This document shows, one piece after another, positions 28,324 to 37,046 of a stretch of DNA of 56,167 bases. Origin of the DNA: Carthagonibacter sp032251515 (GTDB lineage: Bacteria > Gemmatimonadota > Gemmatimonadetes > Palauibacterales > Palauibacteraceae); contig JAVVDU010000014.1 of assembly GCA_032251515.1 (NCBI GenBank), forward strand, positions 1-56,167, given 5' to 3'. A program made the translations under genes and the position numbers. Within the stretch, counting starts at the first letter, position 1. Every line of letters begins with the position of its first letter. Below the pieces are notes generated by a model. That model made no database searches. It saw only the letters and a program-made list of their open reading frames with translations, and was not told the DNA's origin.

Positions 28324-29109
28324 ATGTCGACATACAGCCCTCGCACGTGGCGCCCGGCCGCTACGGCGCTCGCCGCGCCGCTGCTCCTTCTGGTGTCGTC
28401 CTCGGCCGCTCCCGGCCTGGCCGCGCCGCAGTCCGCGGAGCGTGACGGGACGGCCGACCACGTCGTCCTCGAGGACTTCGAGTCCTCCCCGCTCGGGGGC
28501 CTGCCCGAGGGCTGGGACTGGCGCGACAGCGACGACGACAAGGAGAAGCCGTACGCGGTGGTCGAAGCGGACGGGAATCGCTACCTGCAGGCGCGCGACG
28601 AGGGGCAGTCGGTGATTCTCGGCAAGGAGATCCGCTGGAACCTGAAGGAGTACCCGTACCTTTCCTTCCGCGTCCGGGTGCACGAGATCCCGCGGGGCGG
28701 GGACGAGAGGGACGACGAGAAGGTGGACAGCGCGGCCGGCATCTACGTCACGTACGACAAGAAGGCGTTCGGGACGATTCCGGTGTCCGTGAAGTTCGTC
28801 TGGAGCTCGACGCTTCCCGTGGGGGCGGCCACGATCCGGCCAGGCATCGGCCGCCCCTGGCAGGTCGTGTTCGATTCGGGCGAGGAGGGGCTGGGCGAAT
28901 GGCGGATCTACGTCGTCGACCTCCGCGAGGTGTATCGCAGCACGTTCCGGCGGGACCCGCCGGATCGGCCGCTGGGCATCGGCATCCTCTCCGACGCGAA
29001 CTCCACTTCGTCGCGGGCCTGGGCCGACTACGACGACATCATCGCGTGGCGCGACCCGCCGCCGGGCATCCGCCGGGAGGTGCTGGAGCTCCTTCCCCCG
29101 AAGCGTTGA
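28324..29109 (+). CDS. Exported DUF3047 protein
   Basis: 261-residue protein with an N-terminal signal peptide (hydrophobic LAAPLLLLVSSSAAPGLAA ending near residue 35), so periplasmic or surface-exposed. The mature part is a beta-rich domain matching DUF3047: LEDFESSPLGGLPEGWDWRD, YLSFRVRVHEIPRGGDERDD, AAGIYVTYDK, VKFVWSSTLPVG and ILSDANSTSSRAWADYDDI. The function of this family is unknown; the jelly-roll-like pattern would suit carbohydrate or lipid binding. AAAAGGAA precedes the ATG. Its stop overlaps the next start as TGATG. Confidence 0.8.
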   Translation: MSTYSPRTWRPAATALAAPLLLLVSSSAAPGLAAPQSAERDGTADHVVLEDFESSPLGGLPEGWDWRDSDDDKEKPYAVVEADGNRYLQARDEGQSVILGKEIRWNLKEYPYLSFRVRVHEIPRGGDERDDEKVDSAAGIYVTYDKKAFGTIPVSVKFVWSSTLPVGAATIRPGIGRPWQVVFDSGEEGLGEWRIYVVDLREVYRSTFRRDPPDRPLGIGILSDANSTSSRAWADYDDIIAWRDPPPGIRREVLELLPPKR

Positions 29110-30521
29110 TGGCGCACAGGAGCGGCTCCGCCGCACCGCCGGCGGTCGTGCTCGCGACCCTCGCGGTCCTCGCAGGGGCCTGGGTACCGCGCCCCGCCAC
29201 CGGGCAGGAGAGCCCGCCGGTCGGCCCGGACACCGTGGTGGTCAGCCTGCGGGCCGCGGAGGCGGCCGCGCTGCGAAACCACCCGGAGGTCAGGCAGGCG
29301 GCCATCGATGTGGCGATCTCGAAGACGCGCCACGACCAGGCGGAGCACGCGCGGTTCTTTCCCAAGCTGGAGCTGCGCAACGTCTGGGGACCGATCACCC
29401 GGGCCCGGGGCGAGTTCAGCGAGACGGGGGTCCTGTTCTCGCCCGACACGGCGAATTCGCTTTCGGACATCCGCTGGTTCACGCAGGTCGAGCTCGAGGC
29501 GCTGCAGCCGATCCACACGTTCGGTCGCGTCGACGGGCTCATCGACGCCGCGGAATCGGGGGTCCAGGCGTCGCAGGCCGGTCTCGCGGCCTCGACCGCC
29601 GAGGTGCGGCTGCAAGTGCGGCGGCTCTACTGGGGCGTCGTGCTCGGCGAGGAGCTCGTCGCCCTGGGCGACGACGTGCTGGAGACGCTCGCCGAGGCCG
29701 AGGACATCCTCGAGCAGCGCGACGCCGAGGGGTCGGTGAGCCAGAACGACCTGTTTCGGTTCGAGATCCTCTCCTACCAGGTGCACAAGCGGTACCGCGA
29801 GGGCGTCGACCGGCTGGAGCTGGCCCGGGCGGGCCTGCGGGCCGCGATGGGCCTCGAGCCGGACGTGCCGATCCGCCCGGAGGCGGAGAGCCTCGAGGTG
29901 CTGGAGGCCCGGCTCTCGGGCCTGGGGCGGTATCTGGACCTGGCGCAGGCCAACCGTCCGGAGGTCGACCGGCTGGAGGCGGGGATCGCGGCCCGCGCCT
30001 CGCTGGCCCGCTCGAAGCGCGCGGAGCAGTGGCCGCAGCTGTTCCTGGGGGCGCAGCTGGTGTGGAACGTGGCGCCCAGCCGGTTCGACCCGGAGAACCC
30101 GTTCGTGTACAATCCCACGAACTTTTTCCGGCCCGGCGTCGTTGTGGGGTTCAACTGGAACGCCAACGTCTTCCGGACGCGGGACGAGGCGCGGCTCGCC
30201 GAACACGAGCAGGCTCGCCTCGAGAGCGGCGTGCAGCCGCTGCGGGAGAAAATCCGGCTGGAGGTGCGGGAGGCGTTCCTCGAGGCATCACGGGCCGCCG
30301 CCGACCTCGAGGAGAGCCGGCGGGCGCTGCGGGCCAGCGAGAACTGGTTCCGCGCCGAGCAGCAGACGTTCGACATCGGCGTGGGCGAGCTGTCGGACCT
30401 CGTCGACGCGTTCCAGGCGAACGTGGAGATGCGCACCGATCATCTCCAGAACATCTTCAACTACAACGCGGCGGTGGCGAAGTTGAGCCGGGCCGTGGGA
30501 GTCGACGTACATGAGGATTGA
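29109..30521 (+). CDS. TolC-like outer membrane channel protein
   Basis: 470-residue outer-membrane efflux protein. A signal peptide (VVLATLAVLAGAWVPRPATG) is followed by two homologous halves of long alternating helices (VSLRAAEAAALRNHPEVRQA starts the first; LDLAQANRPEVDRLEAGIAA the second) with short beta segments such as FLGAQLVWNVAP. It would form a trimeric channel spanning outer membrane and periplasm. ATG at 29109 overlaps the DUF3047 stop by one base. It is followed by a MlaC-like protein and an RND exporter, so it may be the exit duct for their lipid cargo. Confidence 0.88.
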   Translation: MAHRSGSAAPPAVVLATLAVLAGAWVPRPATGQESPPVGPDTVVVSLRAAEAAALRNHPEVRQAAIDVAISKTRHDQAEHARFFPKLELRNVWGPITRARGEFSETGVLFSPDTANSLSDIRWFTQVELEALQPIHTFGRVDGLIDAAESGVQASQAGLAASTAEVRLQVRRLYWGVVLGEELVALGDDVLETLAEAEDILEQRDAEGSVSQNDLFRFEILSYQVHKRYREGVDRLELARAGLRAAMGLEPDVPIRPEAESLEVLEARLSGLGRYLDLAQANRPEVDRLEAGIAARASLARSKRAEQWPQLFLGAQLVWNVAPSRFDPENPFVYNPTNFFRPGVVVGFNWNANVFRTRDEARLAEHEQARLESGVQPLREKIRLEVREAFLEASRAAADLEESRRALRASENWFRAEQQTFDIGVGELSDLVDAFQANVEMRTDHLQNIFNYNAAVAKLSRAVGVDVHED

Positions 30522-31152
30522 CGTGCGAGAGAGCCGCCGCCGGGCGCTGGCGGCGCTCGTGGGCGCGGCGGGCCTCCTCGTCGTCCTCGGGACGGGGCCT
30601 GCCGCCGCGCAGACGCCGCCCGACGACCCGGTGGAGGCGATCCGGGTGCGCAACGAAACGGTGCGAAGCATCCTCGAGGCCGCCGGCGACTCGGTCGACG
30701 CGGCCGAGCGGGAGCGGCTGAAGGACGTGATCAACGGCCTGATCGACTTCGACGAGCTGTCGCGCCGGGCGCTCACGCGGCACTGGGAGGGACTCTCGGA
30801 GCAGGAGCGACGGGACTTCGTGGACGTGTTCCGGGGGCTGGTCCGGAATTCCTCGGTGAAGAAGCTCGGCGCCTACCGGGCCGACAGCATCGAGTACGAG
30901 CCGGCGCGGATCCGCGACTCCTCCGCCATCGTCCTCACCGTCGCCTGGAAGGACGGGAAGTCGGCCGAGGTCGAATACCGGCTGCACCGCGCGGCCGGGG
31001 AGTGGAAGGCCTGGGATGTCATCGTGGACGGATCGAGCACCGTCCGGACCTACCGCGACTCGTTCGACCGGCAGATCGAGAAGTCGTCGTACGCGGAACT
31101 CTACCGCAAGCTCTCCGACAAGCTTGCCGAAGAGGAGGAAGAGGCGGGTTGA
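30511..31152 (+). CDS. MlaC/Ttg2D-like periplasmic phospholipid-binding protein
   Basis: 213-residue exported protein of the MlaC family, which shuttles lipids across the periplasm. It has a signal peptide (ALAALVGAAGLLVVLGTG, cleavage near AAAQ), then VRSILEAAGDSVDAAERERL, IDFDELSRRALTRHWEGLSE and RDFVDVFRGLVRNSSVKKLG in the helical domain, and an NTF2-like sheet ending WDVIVDGSSTVRTYRDSF. No other mla genes are present. Here it stands beside an RND exporter as in hopanoid-exporter loci. It overlaps the TolC-like gene by 11 bases. Confidence 0.85.
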   Translation: MRIDVRESRRRALAALVGAAGLLVVLGTGPAAAQTPPDDPVEAIRVRNETVRSILEAAGDSVDAAERERLKDVINGLIDFDELSRRALTRHWEGLSEQERRDFVDVFRGLVRNSSVKKLGAYRADSIEYEPARIRDSSAIVLTVAWKDGKSAEVEYRLHRAAGEWKAWDVIVDGSSTVRTYRDSFDRQIEKSSYAELYRKLSDKLAEEEEEAG

Positions 31153-31160
31153 GCCCGTCG

Positions 31161-31202
31161 CCGGCCCGCGCCCGGAGCTTCGAGCGCTCCGCGCCGGGCC
31201 GG
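31161..31202 (+). other. Large intercistronic hairpin
   Basis: CCGGCCCG (31161-31168) through CCGGAGC pairs with GCTCCGCGCCGGGCCGG around a short TTCGA loop, a stem of about 16 pairs with one small internal mismatch. It lies between the MlaC-like and RND genes. No T-run follows, so it may be a processing or stability element, or a partial terminator. Confidence 0.4.
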
Positions 31203-31244
31203 GGATGACGGGCCGCGCCGGCCTCCATTCGGGAGCGAAACCAC

Positions 31245-33779
31245 ATGCGATTTCCGGGGGGTGTACACCCCTGCAAGCTCGTGCACGACAACGTCCGCCC
31301 GATCCTGGCGGTGGCCGCGGTCCTCACCGTGGCGGGCGCGTTCTTCACCTCACGGCTCCGCCTCGAGAGCGATCTCGCCGACCTCCTGCCCGAGAGCTTC
31401 GAGAGCGTCCAGGCGCTGGACCGGGTGCGCGACGAAGTGGGCGGCTCGGGCAGTCTGCGGGTCGTCCTCCAGTCCGACAGCTTTCCGGCCCTCCTGGGGC
31501 TGGCCGAGGAGCTCGAGCCACGGCTCGAGGCGCTGGAGTCGGTGCGCGACGTCGCGTTCCGCAACGACGTCGACTTCTACGAGTCGCACGCCCTGCTGTA
31601 CCTCGATACGCTGCAGCTCGACTCCCTCCACGTGGCGATCGAGGACGAGATCGAGGCGGGCCGCCGCGAGGTGAACCCGTTCATCGTGGACGACCTGTTC
31701 GCGGACGAGGAAGAAGAGACGGCGGGCCTCGAGGACTGGGAGTCCCGCTACCAGGACCTCCTGCCGCGTCCGTACTTCACGAACGAGGACAGCACGGTTC
31801 TCGTGCTGCAGGTCTTTCCCTCCCGCGCCGACGCGGACATGGACTTCAGCCGCCGCCTGCGGGCGGACGTGGGGGTGGCGGTCGCCGAGGCTGGGCCCGC
31901 CGGTTACGCGCCCGATCTCACCGTCCTGTACGGCGGCAACATCCAGAACCGGATCGACGAATACGAGACGCTGAAGAGCGACATTCTGGGGACGGCCCTG
32001 TACGGCGTGGGGGCCGTGTTCCTCCTCATCGCGATCTACTTCCGCAGCCTCGTGGTGGCCGGGCTCATCGGCGTGACCCTGATGGCGGCGCTGTCATGGA
32101 CGTTCGGGGTGACGGCCCTCGCGATCGGGCGCCTGAACTCGATCACGGGCTTCCTGTTCGTGATCCTGTTCGGACTCGGCGTCGACTACGGGATCCATGC
32201 CTTCGCCCGCTACCGGGAGGCGCGGCGCGCCGGACGTGACGTCCCGTCCGCCCTGAACAAGATGGTATGCGAGACGGGAGAGGCGCTCGCCACTACCGCG
32301 TTCACGACCTCGGCGGCGTTCTACTCGCTGATGCTGATGGAATTCCGAGGCTTCTCGGAACTCGGGTTCATCGCGGGCACCGGGCTGCTCTTCTCGCTCG
32401 TGGCCATGGTCGTCGTGCTCCCGGCGCTGACGGTGCTCGCCGAGCGGGTCGGCCTGCTGAAGTTCCCGACCACCATCGACCCGTCCACGGCCTACCGGCG
32501 CCGCCGGCTGCGGCACGTTCGCCCGATCCTCGCCGGCTCCCTCGTCGTCGCCCTCGTGGCGGCATGGGGCGCCCGGCACGTCGAGTTCGAGTACGACTTC
32601 ACCCGCCTCCGCGTGATCACGGATCAGCGCCGCGACGTGGGCGAGAAGACCGAGGGCGTGTTCACCCTGTCGGAATCGCCCGCGATCGTGCTCGCCGAGT
32701 CGCCTGCCCAGATGCGTGAGATCGTCGATGCCGTGCGGGCGCGGATCCGCACCGACACGTTGACGCCGACGGTCGACGCGGTGCGCTCGATCCTCGACGT
32801 GGTGCCGCCGAACCAGGAGGGGCGGCTCGAGCGCATCCGGGAGATCCGCCGGCTGGTGGAGGACGAGCTGTCGGGCATCACCGACGAGGACACGCGCCGC
32901 CGGGTCGACGATCTGCGGCGCTACCTGACCGTCGATGCGCCGTTCACGCCGGCCGATCTGCCGGAGAACGAGCGCCGGCACTTCATGAACAAGAGGGGCG
33001 AAGTCGGGAACTTCGTCCTCATCTACCCGAGCGTGCCGCTGCGGGACGGCCGGAACGCCCTGGCCTTCCGCGAAGACATCGGCACGAGCGAGACGGCGTC
33101 GGGAACGGTCGTGCATGCCGCGAGCGCGAACATCATCCTCGCCGAGATGCTCAGCATCCTCACCCGCGAGGGCGAGATCGCCATGCTCTTGTCCCTGGCG
33201 GTCGTATTCGCGATCGTTTCCCTGCAGTTCCGAAGCCCGGGGCGCGGCGCGCTCGTGCTCCTGCCCCTCATCCTGGGCATCCTGGGCATGGGTGGGCTCA
33301 TGTGGGCTTTCGGAATGAAGCTCAACCTGTTCAATATAGTCGTTTTGCCGAGCGTGGTGGGCATCGGGGTGGACAGTGGCGTCCACGTGTTCCACCGCTA
33401 CCGGGAGGAAGGACCGGGCTCGATCCCGATCGTGCTGCGGCGCACGGGGCTGGCCGTGGGAGTGGCCACGATCACGACGATCGTCGGCTTTTCGGGCCTG
33501 CTGGCCGCGACGCACCCGGGCCTCGTGTCGATCGGACGGCTGGCGGTGCTCGGGCTCGCGGCCATCCTGGCGAGCGCGCTGCTGCCGTTCCCGGCGCTCC
33601 TCCAGGTCCTGGAAGACCGGGGCTCGGCGCTGATCGCAGGGGCACCGTTCGGACCCAGGGAGCTCGATGCCGCGCCGTCGGACGGCGCGGAGCCGGAAGA
33701 GCCCGTCGACGGCGGTACCGGAGTTGCGGACGGGGACGAGACGCCGCAGCCCATGCACTCGCACGGAGAAGCGCCTTGA
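31245..33779 (+). CDS. RND/MMPL family lipid exporter (HpnN-like)
   Basis: 844-residue inner-membrane RND permease with two repeated units: one N-terminal helix, a large periplasmic loop (about residues 40-240), five to six helices, then the same again. Each unit carries the family motif FGLGVDYGIHAFARYREAR (about residue 305) and VGIGVDSGVHVFHRYREEG (about 705). This two-SSD architecture without heavy-metal or drug-pump features matches hopanoid and lipid exporters of the HpnN/MMPL type. An acidic C-terminal tail follows the last helix. ATG at 31245 has GGGAGC upstream. Together with the MlaC-like and TolC-like genes it forms a plausible envelope lipid export route. Confidence 0.87.
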   Translation: MRFPGGVHPCKLVHDNVRPILAVAAVLTVAGAFFTSRLRLESDLADLLPESFESVQALDRVRDEVGGSGSLRVVLQSDSFPALLGLAEELEPRLEALESVRDVAFRNDVDFYESHALLYLDTLQLDSLHVAIEDEIEAGRREVNPFIVDDLFADEEEETAGLEDWESRYQDLLPRPYFTNEDSTVLVLQVFPSRADADMDFSRRLRADVGVAVAEAGPAGYAPDLTVLYGGNIQNRIDEYETLKSDILGTALYGVGAVFLLIAIYFRSLVVAGLIGVTLMAALSWTFGVTALAIGRLNSITGFLFVILFGLGVDYGIHAFARYREARRAGRDVPSALNKMVCETGEALATTAFTTSAAFYSLMLMEFRGFSELGFIAGTGLLFSLVAMVVVLPALTVLAERVGLLKFPTTIDPSTAYRRRRLRHVRPILAGSLVVALVAAWGARHVEFEYDFTRLRVITDQRRDVGEKTEGVFTLSESPAIVLAESPAQMREIVDAVRARIRTDTLTPTVDAVRSILDVVPPNQEGRLERIREIRRLVEDELSGITDEDTRRRVDDLRRYLTVDAPFTPADLPENERRHFMNKRGEVGNFVLIYPSVPLRDGRNALAFREDIGTSETASGTVVHAASANIILAEMLSILTREGEIAMLLSLAVVFAIVSLQFRSPGRGALVLLPLILGILGMGGLMWAFGMKLNLFNIVVLPSVVGIGVDSGVHVFHRYREEGPGSIPIVLRRTGLAVGVATITTIVGFSGLLAATHPGLVSIGRLAVLGLAAILASALLPFPALLQVLEDRGSALIAGAPFGPRELDAAPSDGAEPEEPVDGGTGVADGDETPQPMHSHGEAP

Positions 33780-35311
33780 ATACTCGCGTGGCAGCGACGA
33801 AGACGGACGGATTCGAAGCCGGGACGCGGTGGCTGCACCTCGCCAGCGCGGGCGAGCCCGTCCGGGAAGCGCTCGTCCTGGCGGCCGGGCTCGGCAGCCG
33901 GCTGGGCGGCGACGCCCCCAAGCCGCTGCGCCGGGTGCTCGGCCTGCCGCTGCTCGCGCGCACCCTCCTCACCCTCGAGCGCGCCGGGATCACGGACGCC
34001 TGGGTGGTCCTCGGCTACCGTGGTGACGAGATCCGCCGCGAGATCGAGGCGCTCCGCAACTTCGACATCCGCATTCACTGGCTCCGCAACGAGGAATGGG
34101 AGAGGCCCAACGGCCTGTCGGTGCTCGCGGCCGCGGACGTCCTCGAGCGCCCGTTCGTGCTCGCGATGAGCGACCACGTGTTCAGCCCCGACGCCGTGGA
34201 GCGCCTGCTCGAGAACGCGCACGGCGTGGGTGGCATCGCGCTGCTCGCGGACCACGACATCGCCGGCGTGGCCGACGTGGCCGAGGCGACGAAGGTACGG
34301 CTCGATGGCGACCGGATCGTGGAGATCGGCAAGTCGCTCGACACGTTCGATGCGATCGACACGGGCCTGTTCCTGGCCACGCCCGAGTTGTTCGACGCCC
34401 TGCGGGCCAGCGTGGCCGAGGGACGGGAGACGTTGTCGGACGGCGTGACCCGACTCGCGGCGCGGGGCCGGGCCCGGGTGGTCGACTCCGAGGGCGCGAT
34501 GTGGGAGGACGTGGATACGCCGGCGGACGCCGAGCGCGTGGAGCGACGCCTCCTCGACGGGCTGCGCAAGCCGCAGGACGGACCGGTGGCACGCTGGATC
34601 AATCGGCCCATCTCCACCCGCATCTCGCGTCGCCTCGTGGACTGGCCGGTCACCCCGAACCAGATCAGCGTGGGTACGCTCGGGATCGCGCTCGTGGCCG
34701 CCGTGCTCGCGGCGATCGGCGGCTACATCCCGTGGCTGCTCGGCGGCTTCCTGTTCCAGGCCGCCTCGATGCTCGACGGAGTGGACGGCGAGCTGGCCGG
34801 ACTGCTGTTCAAGGGGAGCCGGCGGGGCGAGTGGGTCGATACGATCTGCGACAACCTCTCCTACCTCGCCTTCCTGGTCGGCCTGACCGTCGGCGTCGTC
34901 CGCGCCGGCCTGCCGGAGTGGTTCCTGGCGGGCGGCATCGCCAGCGTGACGGCCGCGTTCCTCGGGATGGCCAGCCTCAACCTGTACATGCTCCGAACCC
35001 GGCGTTCGGGCAGCGCCCGCTCGGTGCGCTACTCGTACCAGGAGGAGAGCTCCGGTCCGCCAAGCCTCCGTGTCCGGGTGCTGCGGTTCCTGCACTACTT
35101 CGGGAAGCGGGACCTCTTCTCGCTTCTCCTGTTCCTGATGGCGGTGGCCGGCGTGCTCCCGTGGGCTCTCCCGATCTTCGGGGTCGCCGCGACCCTGCTT
35201 TTCGTGCCCGTGACGGCGCGCACGCTCCTCGGAACGTTCCGCCGCGCGCCGCGCGCCCACCGGGCGGGCGCCGCCGCGGCCGCCCGGCTGGAGGTCGTGG
35301 ACGCCTCGTGA
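33776..35311 (+). CDS. Bifunctional nucleotidyltransferase / CDP-alcohol phosphotransferase (IPCT-DIPPS-like)
   Basis: 511-residue fusion. The N-terminal domain (about residues 30-260) is an intact nucleotidyltransferase with LVLAAGLGSRLGGDAPKPLR, FVLAMSDHVFSPD and MWEDVDTPADAE. The C-terminal domain has the CDP-alcohol motif in SMLDGVDGELAGLLFKGSRR followed by GEWVDTICDN, with Gly where Arg usually stands after the Ala, plus about six membrane segments. This order equals inositol-1-phosphate cytidylyltransferase fused to di-myo-inositol-phosphate-phosphate synthase. CDP-inositol formation and transfer to an alcohol or lipid acceptor is inferred. TTG at 33776 overlaps the RND stop (TTGA), and GGAG lies eight bases upstream. 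Confidence 0.85.
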   Translation: MNTRVAATKTDGFEAGTRWLHLASAGEPVREALVLAAGLGSRLGGDAPKPLRRVLGLPLLARTLLTLERAGITDAWVVLGYRGDEIRREIEALRNFDIRIHWLRNEEWERPNGLSVLAAADVLERPFVLAMSDHVFSPDAVERLLENAHGVGGIALLADHDIAGVADVAEATKVRLDGDRIVEIGKSLDTFDAIDTGLFLATPELFDALRASVAEGRETLSDGVTRLAARGRARVVDSEGAMWEDVDTPADAERVERRLLDGLRKPQDGPVARWINRPISTRISRRLVDWPVTPNQISVGTLGIALVAAVLAAIGGYIPWLLGGFLFQAASMLDGVDGELAGLLFKGSRRGEWVDTICDNLSYLAFLVGLTVGVVRAGLPEWFLAGGIASVTAAFLGMASLNLYMLRTRRSGSARSVRYSYQEESSGPPSLRVRVLRFLHYFGKRDLFSLLLFLMAVAGVLPWALPIFGVAATLLFVPVTARTLLGTFRRAPRAHRAGAAAAARLEVVDAS

Positions 35312-35652
35312 CGCAGCACGCCGGACTCACCGAGGAGCGCTGGGCCGGGTTCGACCTGGACAGCCAGGTCCTGATGATCGCCAACGAGATGTACCGCACG
35401 ACGCGCCTGCTCGGCGCGGACGGCACGGACGCGCGACGCCGCGGCTACGAGCGGGTCCTGCGCCTGACGGATCTCACCATCGCGCCCCGCTTTCGCCCCG
35501 GCCTGCGGCGCGAACTTCTCCGCTGGCGGGACCTGGCGGCCGCCCTCTACGTGTCCGCCCGGCCCGATCCCCCGGCGCACGCGGAAGCCCTGCGCGCCCT
35601 CCTCCGCCTGCGACCGAACGCGTCGAAGCAGATCCCGCTGCTGCTCGGTTGA
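35308..35652 (+). CDS. Small conserved-looking helical protein of unknown function
   Basis: Unrecognised 114-residue soluble protein, mostly helical and Arg/Leu-rich. Stretches such as QVLMIANEMYRTTRLLG and LRRELLRWRDLAAALYV look like a helical bundle with a conserved acidic/aromatic face. No signal or membrane segment is present. GTG at 35308 overlaps the previous stop (GTGA), so it is translated with the IPCT-DIPPS-like enzyme and may assist it. Confidence 0.65.
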   Translation: MTQHAGLTEERWAGFDLDSQVLMIANEMYRTTRLLGADGTDARRRGYERVLRLTDLTIAPRFRPGLRRELLRWRDLAAALYVSARPDPPAHAEALRALLRLRPNASKQIPLLLG

Positions 35653-35765
35653 GCGCGGAGGGACCCGCCCGGACCGTCCCGCCGCCCGCCTCGACGCCCG
35701 CCGCCCGCCCGCATAGGATTCCCGGACACCCGAACCATCCGCACTGCATCCGGGAGGAAGCCGCC

Positions 35766-37046
35766 TTGGACCTGCTGATCCGCGACGTCATGCTGCCGGA
35801 CGGGACGACCGGCCACATCGGGATCGACGGCAACCGGATCGTCCACCTGGGCCCCGAGCCGCCCGCCGCGCCGGCGACCCGGACGATCGATGGCTCGGAC
35901 CGGCTCGCGCTCCCGGGGCTCGTGAACGCCCACACGCACGCCGCGATGACGCTGTTCCGCGGCTACGGCGACGACATGCCTCTCATGCCGTGGCTGCAGG
36001 AGCGGATCTGGCCCGCCGAGGCGAAGCTGACCGACGAGGACGTCTACTGGGGCACCCGTCTCGCCTGCGCGGAGATGATCCGTACCGGAACGACCCTGTT
36101 CAACGACATGTACTGGAAGGTGCCGAGCGCCGTGCGCGCCATCGCGGACGCGGGCCTCCGCGCCACGGTGAGCGGGGGGCTGATCAGCGGTGGCTTCATG
36201 GGCGACCTGAAGGGCGAGATCGTCGAGCTGATCGGCATGTACGAGGCGGGCGAGTTCCCCGACAGGGTGCGCCTGGCGATCGCGCCGCACGCCCCGTACA
36301 CGGTGACGCCCGAGGATCTCGAGTGGTGTGCCCGCGTGGCGGCCGACCACGGCCTGCCGATCCAGATCCACCTGTCCGAGACGCTGCACGAGGTGGAGGA
36401 ATGCTTGGAGAAGCACGGCGCCAGGCCCGCCTTCCACCTCGAGAAGTGCGGCATCCTGGGCCGGCCCACCACGCTGGCGCACGGCACGTGGCTCGACCGG
36501 TCGGAGCTCGCGATGCTCGCGCAGTACCCCGCGACCGTCGTCCACAACCCGGTCAGCAACCTCAAGCTCGCGTGCGGGCAGGGCCGCGAGGTGCGCGGCT
36601 GGTTCGACTACGCGGGCGCGAAAGCCGAGGGCGTGAACGTGGCGCTCGCCACGGACGGGACCGCGTCGAACACGAACCTCGACATGTTCGAGGAGATGAA
36701 GTTCGCCTCGCTGATGGCCAAGCACGCCTCGGGCGATCCCACCTGCATGCCGGCGGCCGAGACGCTCGCCATCGCGACCCGCGGCGGCGCGGACGGAATG
36801 GGCTGGGAAGAGACCGGCCGGCTGGCGGAAGGGGCGCTGGCCGACCTCGTCCTGCTCGACATGACCGAGCTCACTCTCACGCCGCTGCACGACCCGGCGA
36901 GCCACGCCGTGTACGCCGCCACCGGCGGGTGCGTGCACACCACGATCTGCGACGGCCGGGTGCTGATGGAGGCCGGCCGGATCGAGGGCGTGGAGGAGGT
37001 GCGGGCCCGGGCGATCGAGGCGGCGCGGCGCGTCACGGGCGGCTGA
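35766..37046 (+). CDS. mtaD: 5-methylthioadenosine/S-adenosylhomocysteine deaminase
   Basis: Zinc amidohydrolase of 426 residues that deaminates MTA and/or SAH (and possibly 5'-deoxyadenosine) to the inosine form. The H-x-H metal motif is in PGLVNAHTHAAMTLFRG. Further ligands are in IHLSET and TLAHGTWLD, and TDGTASNTNLDMFEEMKFAS is the family signature with the metal Asp. TTG at 35766 has GGGAGGAAG eight bases upstream. A -10-like TAGGAT lies in the 113-base spacer before it. It heads an operon with mtnA and a class II aldolase. Confidence 0.9.
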   Translation: MDLLIRDVMLPDGTTGHIGIDGNRIVHLGPEPPAAPATRTIDGSDRLALPGLVNAHTHAAMTLFRGYGDDMPLMPWLQERIWPAEAKLTDEDVYWGTRLACAEMIRTGTTLFNDMYWKVPSAVRAIADAGLRATVSGGLISGGFMGDLKGEIVELIGMYEAGEFPDRVRLAIAPHAPYTVTPEDLEWCARVAADHGLPIQIHLSETLHEVEECLEKHGARPAFHLEKCGILGRPTTLAHGTWLDRSELAMLAQYPATVVHNPVSNLKLACGQGREVRGWFDYAGAKAEGVNVALATDGTASNTNLDMFEEMKFASLMAKHASGDPTCMPAAETLAIATRGGADGMGWEETGRLAEGALADLVLLDMTELTLTPLHDPASHAVYAATGGCVHTTICDGRVLMEAGRIEGVEEVRARAIEAARRVTGG

